Positions 1 through 8,189 of a stretch of DNA of 64,000 nucleotides are shown here, one piece after another. The stretch is from DATJOJ01 sp035507035. Lineage in GTDB: Bacteria; Acidobacteriota; Terriglobia; Terriglobales; Acidobacteriaceae. The translations under genes and the position numbers were made by a program. The notes beneath the pieces are model-generated. The model did not search any database, was not told the origin of the DNA, and saw nothing but the letters and a program-made list of their open reading frames with translations. The stretch spans positions 124,001 to 188,000 of the forward strand of contig DATJOJ010000048.1 in the NCBI GenBank assembly GCA_035507035.1, written 5' to 3'. How positions within the stretch are numbered: position 1 is the stretch's first letter; each line of letters opens with the position of its first letter.

Positions 1-19
1 CTGTAACTACCTGCCGTTC

Positions 20-3000
20 CTAGAAGGAAAATCGTGCTGAGAATTGCAGCACACGCGGCAAACCATTAGGACTGATCTCCTGCAACGCTCCAAAGTTTCC
101 GACTCCGATATTCGGCACCAAATAACAAGTCTGATTCAGCGTCATGCCATCGCCGCAGTTGGTGCCGATGGGGTTGTACTGAAGCTGATTGATCCCGTCG
201 CCGTTTTGCACATAGAAGTTAGCGTGGTTGAAAAGATTAAACGCCTGCACTTCAAACTCAAGTTCCTTGCCCTCGCTCACCGGAACCGTCCGGGACAGAC
301 CGAAGTCAATCCGCTCCAGCCACGGACCGTAAAAGGTATTCAAGCCGATGCCCGGCGTGGGGCCGGCGCCGTTAATTCCGCCTGCGGTGTTGGCTGTGTC
401 CTGGTTGAAAGCGCTGTCGTTGAGGTTGCCATTGGCGCCGTCGCAGTTGGTAAACGAGAGCGTCGAACTGGTACACGCCGGGCTCAACAATCCGGCATAA
501 GGACGACCGGAGGAGAACTCCATCACCGTGCTCAGACTCCAGTTCGCCAGCAGGGCGCGACCCGCTCCCGACGAGGTGAACTGTTCCAGCCTAGGCACGT
601 AAACGGCTGCTAGACTTACGCGATGCCGCTGGTCCAGCAGCGACGGCGCGTGAGTATTGCTGAAATCGAATTGATTGTTGAAGTCCATGCCATCGAGCAT
701 GATGCTTTTGGCCAGAGTGTAGGAAAACTGCAACGAGAGACCGTGCGACATGCGGCGCTGGAGTTGCACAAACAGCGAGTTGTAATAATTTTGCGCAGGG
801 CTGATGAGTTCGTCGATCTGACCAAAATTGGGATTGATGCGGCCTTCCGTAAGAAGGCCGTTGTCCATGTTCGGCAGGACAATCGTCTGGCCGCTGCACG
901 GCGCCGCAGTGGTTCCCGGCGGGCAGACGACGTAAGTCGTGGTTCCGGTCAATGGCATGAGGTTCGCATCGTACGCGCTGCCTGAGAGGAGATGCACTCC
1001 ATGGTTCCACATCGTGCCGATGCTGACGGTGGTGTTGCGTGCAATCTCTCGCTCTATCTGCAAACTGGCTTGCAAAATGTAGGGCACGCGGAATTGGGGC
1101 GAGACCAGCGAGATATCGGGAGAAGCCGCAAAAAGTGGAGAACTCGCGGGAAGAATCTCAGGGAAAGTGGGGACCTGCGCGTTCGGCGGCCCCGAAACGT
1201 AACTCAGGCTGACCTCGGATTGTTGCGAAGCCAGCCCGTTCGAAATGACCGCGTTACGGTAATTCAAGCCGTTCATATTGTCATAGAACCATCCAAACCC
1301 GCCGCGCACGACCGTCTTTGAAGCGGGTTGCCACGCAAATCCGAATCGTGGCGCAAACCGGCTGAACTGGTTGGGATATTGTCCGGTCAACGGGAAAGCA
1401 GGGTTCTTCTGAGGCTGCGGGTATACCTGGAAGTCCTCACGTAAGCCCATCTCGAGTGTGAGCGACGGCCGGGCCCGGAACGTGTCCTGCACATAAAATC
1501 CGTAGTACGGCACGGTAAACGACAAAGTCGGTTTTCCCACGGCTTGGCTGAAATTGTTGTATTGACCGAGGGCAAAGTCTTCCAGGTTGGAAAATTCATA
1601 CAGTCCGAGGGGGGATCCGAAATCGATGGCTTCGTTCGGATCGGCTCCTCCGTCATCCGTGTCCGCATCGTAGGAGCGGCTCATTTCAAGACCGAACTGC
1701 AAGGTGTGCTTGCCCAGCACATAGTCGAGACGATCCGCCACCGAGTACTGCTTTTCAAAGACTCTTCCGATAGAAAAGGCTGCGTTTCCCATGGTGAACG
1801 CGGCAGGGCTGTCCAAGACAATCGTCGGCGTGCCTGGGGCCAACCCCGTAGGAGTCGCGGTCTCATTGTCCTGCGAAGTGCCCGCATGAAATTCATTCAG
1901 CAGGCTGGGAGAAAATGCGTGGGTCCATCCGACGCTGGCTTGAAAAGTGCGTACATAGGCGTTGGCAAGCGTCTGCAGGCCGTAATTGCCAACTGTCGGG
2001 TCGGTAATTACACCGCCGGGCGAACTGAAACGATTGAAATTCAAAGCCAGAAAGAAGTCATCCTTTGGGCTAGCCTTGAAGTCGAAACGCGGGGTCAGCA
2101 CAAGATCGTTGCGTACTCTCGATTTCACGCCGAGATTGGAATTTAGCGCGTTTAGCACGTTTGAGACTTGCTGCAGATAAACGGGGTTCGTTGGATCCGG
2201 CGCGATGTCGCCGCCCGGAATCGGCAACGGCCCGTTGGGCGCAGGCAGGGTTGTTCCCGCGGGCAGGCCGAAGTTAGCCGCGAGGAAGGATCCAAGGTTT
2301 CCAGACGTCGGCGTCAACGCCGAGTTGATGACCGGAATGGGGTCGTTGCGCAGTTGCTGCTCGTAGTCCATGAAAAACCACGCATGATTGCGCACGATTG
2401 GTCCGCCCACGGCGGCGCCAAATTGCTGGAGCTCGTCGGTTGGCTTTGGAAATCCAGCCGCCTTATCGATCGCATCGTTCGCTCCAAACACCGAATTGCG
2501 GTTGTAGTAGAACGCGCTGCCATGTAAGGTGTTGCTTCCGGAGCGCGTAACCGCGTTCACGAACCCCGCTCCTCCGCCATAGATGGCCGAGTATGGACTC
2601 ACGGAGACTTGAAACTCTTGAATCGCATCTTCGCCGTATAGGTATGGAATGCGATAGCGCCCGATAATGTCGGCAAAGTAATTGTTCGTGGCATTGGTTC
2701 CGTCCACGGTAAAGGCATTGGAACCATTTCCGTTGGCGTAACCGGAATCCTCTCCGCCCTGTTGCCCGGCGATGCTGACCAACCCGGTATCGCCGTCGTA
2801 GCTGGTGTTCGGAGTCAGTACGGTGAAGTCGGTGTAGCGGCGTCCATTCAGCGGGAGATCTTCAATAAATGATCGATCCAACACCGTGCTGGCGGAGGAT
2901 TCGGTAGGCCTAAGCAGGGGCGCACTTCCGGTGACTTTGACGGTGTCCCGGCTGGCTCCCACCTGCAACCTAATGTCTTGTAAAGTATTGTTTCCCACCT

Positions 3001-3295
3001 GCACGCGCACCAAGACTTGCACATCGCGAAAGCCGCTGAAACTCGCCGCAATCGAATATGTGCCTGGCATAAGCGCGGGAAAGGCATATAGGCCGTCACG
3101 ATTCGTCGTCGCGGATTGCCGAACGTCGGTGCCGAGATTCTGCAAAGTCAACAAAGCTCCGGGCACAACCGCTCCGCTAGGGTCCGACACCCGTCCGGTG
3201 ATGGAGCCCATCAACACGACATTCTGCCCGCTGAGAAGTGTGCACAGGAGTACTGCCACTACGAAAGCAATGAGAGCTCGATTTATGGAAAGCAT
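20..3295 (-). CDS. Oar-like TonB-dependent outer-membrane receptor with carboxypeptidase-regulatory-like domain
   Basis: Outer-membrane beta-barrel protein of about 1,091 residues. The N-terminus is a signal peptide (MLSINRALIAF...) followed by a carboxypeptidase-regulatory-like (Ig-fold) domain at about residues 25-110 (GSITGRVSDPSGAVVPGA, then TNRDGLYAFPALMPGTYSI). A plug-like stretch follows (SGGPRSGSN-type text near the region reading AVTRSGSNTLHGSAFYY) and then a long barrel ending in ...LQFSARFSF with a terminal Phe. This matches the Oar/TonB-receptor family that is greatly expanded in Acidobacteria and is thought to import or bind polymer breakdown products; the ligand cannot be told. 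Start chosen at the ATG at 3295: AGAGG lies 6 bases before it and directly abuts the alternative ATG at 3301. The open frame extends further upstream but that part has no signal peptide. It has no operon partner. Confidence 0.9.
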   Translation of the reverse strand: MLSINRALIAFVVAVLLCTLLSGQNVVLMGSITGRVSDPSGAVVPGALLTLQNLGTDVRQSATTNRDGLYAFPALMPGTYSIAASFSGFRDVQVLVRVQVGNNTLQDIRLQVGASRDTVKVTGSAPLLRPTESSASTVLDRSFIEDLPLNGRRYTDFTVLTPNTSYDGDTGLVSIAGQQGGEDSGYANGNGSNAFTVDGTNATNNYFADIIGRYRIPYLYGEDAIQEFQVSVSPYSAIYGGGAGFVNAVTRSGSNTLHGSAFYYNRNSVFGANDAIDKAAGFPKPTDELQQFGAAVGGPIVRNHAWFFMDYEQQLRNDPIPVINSALTPTSGNLGSFLAANFGLPAGTTLPAPNGPLPIPGGDIAPDPTNPVYLQQVSNVLNALNSNLGVKSRVRNDLVLTPRFDFKASPKDDFFLALNFNRFSSPGGVITDPTVGNYGLQTLANAYVRTFQASVGWTHAFSPSLLNEFHAGTSQDNETATPTGLAPGTPTIVLDSPAAFTMGNAAFSIGRVFEKQYSVADRLDYVLGKHTLQFGLEMSRSYDADTDDGGADPNEAIDFGSPLGLYEFSNLEDFALGQYNNFSQAVGKPTLSFTVPYYGFYVQDTFRARPSLTLEMGLREDFQVYPQPQKNPAFPLTGQYPNQFSRFAPRFGFAWQPASKTVVRGGFGWFYDNMNGLNYRNAVISNGLASQQSEVSLSYVSGPPNAQVPTFPEILPASSPLFAASPDISLVSPQFRVPYILQASLQIEREIARNTTVSIGTMWNHGVHLLSGSAYDANLMPLTGTTTYVVCPPGTTAAPCSGQTIVLPNMDNGLLTEGRINPNFGQIDELISPAQNYYNSLFVQLQRRMSHGLSLQFSYTLAKSIMLDGMDFNNQFDFSNTHAPSLLDQRHRVSLAAVYVPRLEQFTSSGAGRALLANWSLSTVMEFSSGRPYAGLLSPACTSSTLSFTNCDGANGNLNDSAFNQDTANTAGGINGAGPTPGIGLNTFYGPWLERIDFGLSRTVPVSEGKELEFEVQAFNLFNHANFYVQNGDGINQLQYNPIGTNCGDGMTLNQTCYLVPNIGVGNFGALQEISPNGLPRVLQFSARFSF

Positions 3296-3780
3296 CTTCA
3301 TCCTCTGGACTAAGTTCAAGGATTCCTGCAATGAATGCGGGCCGCCGCTAACCGCGACTTCTAACGAGCGCTGAGTGTATAGTTCGCATGGCAACTACTA
3401 CCAAGAATCGTATTAACAGCCCCAGGCGACTGCACAGTTAGCCTCACAAAAGGTTACCCGGTACAGCGGCACCGAAGCAAAACTCATGACGTCTTGCAAG
3501 CGAACGGTGCGTTACCTGGTATCAAATTGCTCCATCGCGCGTGCAAGCGAGACGGGACGCTGGTTTGGGTGGAAATGATCTTGCGAACGATCGATTCCCG
3601 ACCGACGACGAGACTGCCGTATCCAAAACGACATTCGTGGTCGACGAATGAAACTACGTGGCTTCTATTGCAGGCGTATGACGGATAAATGAATGGCAGA
3701 TTAATTTTTCGTAATGTCTGTGGAGAGCGGCAGCATCACAGTGTGCCTACGCTGCCTGATATTTTAGCTGGGAGGGCCGA
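3296..3780. other. Intergenic region
   Basis: About 485 bases between the divergent-looking upstream side of the receptor gene and the end of the cupredoxin gene. No complete gene, hairpin with a U-tract or tRNA is visible. A short frame in the middle resembles a PAS fragment and is listed separately. Confidence 0.5.
3494..3688 (+). pseudogene. Possible PAS/PAC-domain gene remnant
   Basis: A 64-codon frame reading HRACKRDGTLVWVEMILR in its centre. That is the typical central strand pair of PAS/PAC domains (R-x-R-x-KDGs-x-x-WvE). Nothing before or after it completes a PAS domain or a kinase, and no ribosome binding site is convincing. It may be the last trace of a decayed sensor gene, or chance. 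Confidence 0.2.
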
Positions 3781-4116
3781 TTATTCGACTACCAATTTCG
3801 CCGTCATCTTGGGATGCAGCAAGCAAAAATATGAGTAAGTGGCCCGGTTTGTTGGGGTGAACGAAAAACTGTCGTCGGTATCCAGCGCCTTGGAGTGAAA
3901 TTCTCCATTTTCGCTCATCACCGCATGCGGAATATCGTCATGATTGGTCCAAGTGATTTTGGTTCCGACTTTTACAGTCAGACTTTGCGGCGGGAAGCGG
4001 AAGTTATCGATTGTTATCGTCGCGGCCGTGGCAGCATGCTCCCCGCCGGCAGCGCTTCCTGGAACTATAGACAAAGCAATCAACAAGGCCAAAGCGAAAA
4101 AAATTCTAGTCTTCAA
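3781..4116 (-). CDS. Secreted cupredoxin (plastocyanin-like blue copper protein)
   Basis: Small type-1 copper protein of 111 residues with an N-terminal signal peptide (KTRIFFALALLIALSIVPGSAAG). A single plastocyanin-like domain follows from about residue 32. The copper ligands are visible: His64 (DDIPHAV), Cys98, His101 and Met104 in the C-terminal CLLHPKM loop. It is expected to be a periplasmic electron carrier or copper binder. It lies 41 bases downstream of the Tat-exported metallophosphoesterase on the same strand, so the two are probably co-transcribed and both exported. Cupredoxins of this short type are common next to ECF sigma factors in environmental bacteria; the redox partner is unknown. 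Confidence 0.85.
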   Translation of the reverse strand: MKTRIFFALALLIALSIVPGSAAGGEHAATAATITIDNFRFPPQSLTVKVGTKITWTNHDDIPHAVMSENGEFHSKALDTDDSFSFTPTNRATYSYFCLLHPKMTAKLVVE

Positions 4117-4157
4117 TTTAAATGCTCCTGATAATTCTCGACCTGCCGACGACGCGA

Positions 4158-5123
4158 TTAAGCCAGCGTCGAATCAATTAACGCCAAGGAATGATTCTTG
4201 CGCACGAAGTTCACGTCCGTCAGCCCGAGCAGTTGCCGCAATCGCTCCGCAGGCACCTTCATCGGCCCCGGAGACGGCGCCGTTCCCGGCTGCGGCTGCG
4301 GAAACGCAGTAGAAGTGGCTGTGTGAAATGTGACGTTTCCCTCGACCTTTTGCATCACCTGATGAATGTGTCCGTTGAGCACAGTCACCGAACCAAAATG
4401 CTTCAGATAAGACAACGCCTGCGCACTGTCTTCTGTCGCCCAACCCCATTCCGGATAGATGTTCCATAGCGGAATATGTGCAAACACTACGATCGGCGTG
4501 CTCTTCGAGAGGTTTTTGGTGTCGTCCTCGAGCCATTCAAGCTGCTCGCTGCCAAGCGCCCCCAAGCCACCGGCCTTCAGGTTCATCACATTGACGAGAG
4601 CTATGAAGTGCACGCCTTTCTTATCGAAGCTGTACCAGCCGGCACCGTTTGAGTTTTTGGCAAAACGCTCGCGGTAAGACCTGCCGTCATCATCCAAAAC
4701 ATCGTGCTCGCCGGGCACAAAGAAAACTTCTTTTGTCCTCGCCGATTGCAACATCTGCTGGACGGTGTCGAATTGCTCCGGTGTCGATAGATGGCTGATG
4801 TCTCCGGTGTGCAAAATAAACTCCGGCGAAACTGGCAGAGCGTTCATTTTGTCGATTGCAGCTTGGAGAGTAGCCACGACATCGGGATTGGCAGGCTTAT
4901 TGAAGCCCATGTGGCTGTCACTGATCTGAACAAACGTGAGATCACCGCGGCCGGCTTTCTTGATACGGGCAGAATCGCTCAGCGCGAAGGATTTCAGCAC
5001 CCCTCCCTGCAACACGCAGAGCGCTCCCGTGCCAGCCCAGGCCATGCATTTCAGAAATCCCCGCCGGTCGATTCCATCGTGATTGTGATCAAAAAGAATT
5101 AGGTCGTTCTTGTTTTCGCTCAT
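4158..5123 (-). CDS. Tat-exported metallophosphoesterase
   Basis: 321-residue calcineurin-like phosphoesterase. The N-terminus carries a twin-arginine signal (DRRGFLKCMAWAG, residues 18-30). The dinuclear metal motifs follow in order: D-S-H (QISDSHMGF), GD (HTGDISH), GE-H-D (FVPGEHDVLDD, with Glu where the usual motif has Asn), the FAHIPLW histidine and the NGHIHQ pair. The substrate is not predictable (Icc-like 3',5'-cAMP esterase homologues share this fold). The ATG is supported by AGGTG 5 bases upstream. It heads a two-gene unit with the cupredoxin and is divergent from the ECF sigma gene 120 bases away. A GGAATAAA element on this strand suggests it may belong to that sigma factor's regulon. 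Confidence 0.88.
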   Translation of the reverse strand: MSENKNDLILFDHNHDGIDRRGFLKCMAWAGTGALCVLQGGVLKSFALSDSARIKKAGRGDLTFVQISDSHMGFNKPANPDVVATLQAAIDKMNALPVSPEFILHTGDISHLSTPEQFDTVQQMLQSARTKEVFFVPGEHDVLDDDGRSYRERFAKNSNGAGWYSFDKKGVHFIALVNVMNLKAGGLGALGSEQLEWLEDDTKNLSKSTPIVVFAHIPLWNIYPEWGWATEDSAQALSYLKHFGSVTVLNGHIHQVMQKVEGNVTFHTATSTAFPQPQPGTAPSPGPMKVPAERLRQLLGLTDVNFVRKNHSLALIDSTLA

Positions 5124-5160
5124 GTTTCACCTCGGAAATTGAAAATCCCTTTCGCAGCGG

Positions 5161-5188
5161 ATAACTGAACTTGCCGATGATTTATTCC
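5161..5188 (-). promoter_or_regulatory. Putative ECF-type promoter of the metallophosphoesterase-cupredoxin unit
   Basis: On the minus strand GGAATAAA (5188-5181) is followed after 15 bases by GTTAT (5165-5161), about 38 bases before the ATG at 5123. The same -35-like octamer occurs on the opposite strand ahead of the sigma gene with nearly the same spacing, which is the reason for the call. Inferred, not tested. Confidence 0.4.
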
Positions 5189-5211
5189 AGGGAAAATATT
5201 TACGGGCCCAC

Positions 5212-5238
5212 GGAATAAAACGCCGCCGCACTGGTTTA
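5212..5238 (+). promoter_or_regulatory. Putative ECF-type promoter of the sigma/anti-sigma operon
   Basis: GGAATAAA (5212-5219), 14-base spacer, GTTTA (5234-5238). The sigma gene's GTG starts only 5 bases later, so a transcript from this promoter would have almost no leader. GGAA-type -35 elements are characteristic of ECF sigma factors, which often autoregulate. Confidence 0.4.
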
Positions 5239-5243
5239 CCCTT

Positions 5244-5771
5244 GTGTGCGTGTCGGAGAATTCTCTGCCGGGGTCGTTTGAGCAACTCGCCCTGCCTCTT
5301 TTTGACCAGCTCTACAATTTCGCGTGTTGGCTCACACAAGACCGGCAGGAAGCCGAGGATCTGGTGCAGGAAACGTATACCAAGGCGCTCAAGGGATTCG
5401 GTTCGTTCCAGCCGGGTACAAACTTTCGCGCCTGGATCTACCGTATTCTGCGCAATACCTTTCTCACGTCGCGCACTGGACTGCGGACGGTTGTGCCGCT
5501 CGATTTCGAAGGTGAAGATGAGAAGCTTCCGGCTAGCGGCGAAACCCCGGAGAGCATTTTGCTTGGGCAATTTGACCGTCAACTTGTGCGCGACGCGCTC
5601 GACCGGCTGCCGGTTGCCCATCGCGAGGTGATTCTCTTATGCGATGTCGAGGAAATGTCCTATCAGGAAATTTCGCAAGCTTTATCGATTCCGATGGGGA
5701 CCGTGATGTCACGCCTCTCGCGCGCTCGTCAGGCACTGCGCCGCACCATTCACGCGATGCAGAAGGGATAA
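5244..5771 (+). CDS. ECF-family RNA polymerase sigma factor
   Basis: 175 residues, the usual length for an ECF sigma factor. Region 2 spans about residues 10-75 (LFDQLYNFACWLTQDRQEAEDLVQE..., then FRAWIYRILRN for region 2.4). After a linker, region 4 follows at about 110-170 (ALDRLPVAHREVILLCDVE, then SYQEISQALSIPMGTVMSRLSRAR, the helix-turn-helix that contacts the -35 element). No C-terminal extension. The start is a GTG at 5244; a second GTG at 5250 is in frame. Three bases separate its stop from the anti-sigma gene, indicating translational coupling. Regulation is expected to be release from that anti-sigma factor. Divergent exported metallophosphoesterase and cupredoxin genes are candidate targets. 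Confidence 0.93.
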   Translation: MCVSENSLPGSFEQLALPLFDQLYNFACWLTQDRQEAEDLVQETYTKALKGFGSFQPGTNFRAWIYRILRNTFLTSRTGLRTVVPLDFEGEDEKLPASGETPESILLGQFDRQLVRDALDRLPVAHREVILLCDVEEMSYQEISQALSIPMGTVMSRLSRARQALRRTIHAMQKG

Positions 5772-5774
5772 ATC

Positions 5775-6515
5775 ATGGGCTGCGACACCTGGAACGACAA
5801 ATTGGATGCTTACTTTGACGGAGAACTTCCCGTGGAGCAGGCGCGATCCCTCGCGCAGCACTTGCGAGGATGCTCCGCGTGCAGCGCCGACGGACTTGCC
5901 CGAGTCCAGCAAAAACTCTCCGTTCGGGCGGCAGCGCAACGATTCACGCCTGACCCCGCTTTTCGCTCGCGCATCGAAAAAATGATCAAGCCGGGCACGC
6001 AACCATCTCGCGTAGGCCGTTGGCTGGCCATCCTTGCGAGCGCCGCAGTTCTAATCCTGGCCACGGTTTTTATCGTGCGAAGCCAAGGTCGGGCCCAGCA
6101 ACAAGTGTTGGGCGAACTCGCCGACCTGCATGTTGCGACTCTGGCCAGCTCCAATCCCGTTGATGTGGTGTCGACCGATCGGCATACTGTGAAGCCATGG
6201 TTTGAAGGCAAGCTCCCGTTCACCTTCAATCTTCCGGATCTGCAAGGAACCGCATTTACACTCGTGGGCGGCAGAGTTGCTTATCTCAATCGTTCACCCG
6301 GCGGCGAAATGCTCTTCCGGATTCGCCAGCACCAGGTGTCACTGTTCATCTTTCAGGACCGGGCGGTCAGAGACTCGGGTGGGAGCGAGCGTCAAACTGC
6401 GTTTTCATTCAACGTGATTAGCTGGAATCACAATGGGCTGCGCTATTTTTTAATAGGCGATGTCGGCTCAGAGGATTTAAAGGCACTAAGCGAGCTTCTA
6501 CGATCGGCCGGTTAG
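5775..6515 (+). CDS. Anti-sigma factor with zinc-finger (zf-HC2) domain and one membrane segment
   Basis: 246 residues. The cytoplasmic N-terminus is an anti-sigma zinc-binding domain with the H-x3-C-x2-C motif (His29, Cys33, Cys36) and an early Cys3. A single transmembrane segment follows at about residues 77-97 (WLAILASAAVLILATVFIVRS), then a periplasmic domain of about 145 residues. It begins four bases after the sigma gene stop, the standard arrangement in which the membrane protein holds the sigma factor until a periplasmic or redox signal arrives. The periplasmic part (GTAFTLVGGRVAYLNRSPGGEMLF...) resembles the sensory domain of other zf-HC2 anti-sigma factors of this size; the signal is unknown. 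Confidence 0.88.
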   Translation: MGCDTWNDKLDAYFDGELPVEQARSLAQHLRGCSACSADGLARVQQKLSVRAAAQRFTPDPAFRSRIEKMIKPGTQPSRVGRWLAILASAAVLILATVFIVRSQGRAQQQVLGELADLHVATLASSNPVDVVSTDRHTVKPWFEGKLPFTFNLPDLQGTAFTLVGGRVAYLNRSPGGEMLFRIRQHQVSLFIFQDRAVRDSGGSERQTAFSFNVISWNHNGLRYFLIGDVGSEDLKALSELLRSAG

Positions 6516-6611
6516 TCAGATGGCTAGGAATGCTCCCCGCATCTACTCGACCGTGAAGGGTTTGGTGCTTTCAGTCGTGCCCTCGCGGTTGGTCACGGAG
6601 ATCGCTCACTC

Positions 6612-6644
6612 AAAAAAGCGGAGTCCTTCGTTTCGAAGGACTCC
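6612..6644 (-). terminator. Rho-independent terminator of the S53 peptidase gene
   Basis: Perfect 11-bp stem (GGAGTCCTTCG against its complement at 6620-6644, loop of three) followed on the minus strand by a run of six T (6617-6612). It sits 14 bases after the peptidase stop codon. Confidence 0.85.
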
Positions 6645-6658
6645 GTCGTAAATTCAAC

Positions 6659-7867
6659 TTACTTTCCCTTGTAGGTACGCGGCGAACCCACTCCGGCACA
6701 AATATCCCAACCAACAACGCATTGCTCCGCGCCGGTCGTGATGTCATAAAAGTTGTTCTTGTAATACTTGGGAATCGTGTACTCCTTATAAATTGCATTT
6801 AGTTCCTGATGGCTGGATTTCGCCAGGTGACCGGCGGCATTCACGATTCCCGCGAAGGTCGGCGAGGCCCAACTCGTACCTCCCACCGCCGTCCAGCCCT
6901 GCAGATAGATGGGAGCGCAGCAGAAGTCAGAGGCCACGTCAGGGAATCCGCGCTTGCTTCCGACAATGTTCTGAATGACGTCTTGATAGGCCGGACGCGA
7001 CTCATAGGTACTTATTGCGCCACCACCCTGGCTGGTTGCGTATTGTTCGTTGACAAAGTTTCCGTTACCGTCGCGATTGAAGAGCGTGCCTCCCACAGCA
7101 ACCACGTTGGGGGAAGCCGCAGGATGAAAAGGTTCGTTCAGGCCGCCATCGCCGCTGGCCGCAAAGTAAACCACTCCCGGCGCGGTGAAGTACTTGTCGA
7201 AATTCACCTCCCCTGGCCATTCCGGATCGCCCCAGCTCATGCTGATCACGCCGCCGCCATTTTGCGCCACCAATTCACCCGCCTTTTCCACCGCTTGCCA
7301 CGTCGGATCGGTGTTGCAGTTCTGGCTGGTACAGAGCACCGATTCCACCAGGAACAGCTTGGCCTTCGGCGCCATAGCGTGCGCCCATTCGATATCCAGC
7401 GCTTCTTCGACCTCCCAATCCGAATACACCGGCGGCTTCTGCCCATCGGCATAGACCACCTGGAAGTCTGCGGCGGGAATTCCGTAGTAGCTGTCAAATG
7501 CCTCCAAGTCAGAAGCGGCCGTCGGATAATCGCCCGCGTCCACAATCGCGATCGCGCCTACTCCACCGCTCGGCACCGTCGTGCTGGTGTTTACGGGACA
7601 GCCCTTCGGCCCTGGAACCAACTCATACACGCAGGCGAGCGAACCAGGCGTCTCCACCCCCGGCGGTGGCTGCGGTGTAAACTCACGTGACCCCACGAAG
7701 AAGTAATTCGTACTTATATGTCCTGCGTGGGGAATGCTTGAATCCGGAATGATGATCTTCTTTCCATTCCACATCGCCACATGGTCCTGAGCGAAGGCAG
7801 TGACCAGACTTCCACTCATCAACACTGCGACACCTACCATCACGAATATGCCACTCAAACGCTTCAT
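6659..7867 (-). CDS. Secreted S53 (sedolisin/kumamolisin-type) serine-carboxyl peptidase lacking the usual propeptide
   Basis: 402 residues with an N-terminal signal peptide (MKRLSGIFVMVGVAVLMSGS...AFAQ). The sedolisin catalytic set is visible: Glu154 and Asp158 in E-E-A-L-D, Asp240 in AASGDGG (oxyanion Asp) and Ser332 in GGTSWASPTFAG. The C-terminal DITTGAEQCVVGWDICAGVGSP resembles the calcium-binding end of the family. Sedolisins usually carry an activation propeptide of more than 150 residues; here only about 70 residues separate the signal peptide from the catalytic fold. Start at 7867 is supported by GAAAGGAAAA upstream and by the signal peptide; the frame stays open to 7957. It stands alone with its own terminator, and is expected to be an acid-active extracellular protease. 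Confidence 0.88.
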   Translation of the reverse strand: MKRLSGIFVMVGVAVLMSGSLVTAFAQDHVAMWNGKKIIIPDSSIPHAGHISTNYFFVGSREFTPQPPPGVETPGSLACVYELVPGPKGCPVNTSTTVPSGGVGAIAIVDAGDYPTAASDLEAFDSYYGIPAADFQVVYADGQKPPVYSDWEVEEALDIEWAHAMAPKAKLFLVESVLCTSQNCNTDPTWQAVEKAGELVAQNGGGVISMSWGDPEWPGEVNFDKYFTAPGVVYFAASGDGGLNEPFHPAASPNVVAVGGTLFNRDGNGNFVNEQYATSQGGGAISTYESRPAYQDVIQNIVGSKRGFPDVASDFCCAPIYLQGWTAVGGTSWASPTFAGIVNAAGHLAKSSHQELNAIYKEYTIPKYYKNNFYDITTGAEQCVVGWDICAGVGSPRTYKGK

Positions 7868-8092
7868 TCTGAATTTTCCTTTCGAGGCGAGATGCCAGGA
7901 GGAATGCCGCTTTCCGAGGCTTCCAACCAGCGCGCACCATTGTACCGTAGAAGTCATGCACTGCCGATGAGCCTTTATTCCTACATATTCCTTCGGATCG
8001 AAGCCGCGAAGGATGAGACTTTCGGCTCTGCGCCACGTCCTTTTCTCTGGAATGATCTTCTTTTCAACCTCTTCTTTCTCTTCAACTTGCCC

Positions 8093-8110
8093 ATGTGATG
8101 CGCGTCACAT
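8093..8110. promoter_or_regulatory. Predicted CRP/FNR-family operator
   Basis: ATGTGA-TGCGCG-TCACAT: a perfect 6+6 dyad containing the canonical TGTGA-N6-TCACA CRP consensus. Its centre is 88 bases before the first start codon of the downstream operon. Confidence 0.6.
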
Positions 8111-8115
8111 TCGCT

Positions 8116-8131
8116 TGTGGTCATAGTCACC
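8116..8131. promoter_or_regulatory. Second, weaker CRP-like dyad
   Basis: TGTGG-TCATAG-TCACC, a degenerate copy of the site above (one mismatch per arm). Centre-to-centre distance is 22 bases, about two helical turns, so two dimers could bind on one face of the DNA. Confidence 0.35.
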
Positions 8132-8189
8132 GCTGGAATCGACACTGGGGTCGAAACTGCTAGCAGAGGAGAAAGTTAAGGAGACGGTC

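Larger units (their letters stand above)
7868..8189. other. Intergenic regulatory region between the peptidase and the oxidoreductase operon
   Basis: 322 bases between divergent genes. It contains two CRP/FNR-like dyads (listed separately) close to the start of the downstream operon. No convincing sigma-70 -35/-10 pair was found. GGAG at 8179-8182 is the ribosome binding site for the gene at 8190. Confidence 0.6.

Noticed and set aside
44..985. Long plus-strand frames inside the receptor gene
   Set aside because: They are antisense shadows of the 1,091-codon receptor gene, with compositionally skewed translations and no family resemblance.
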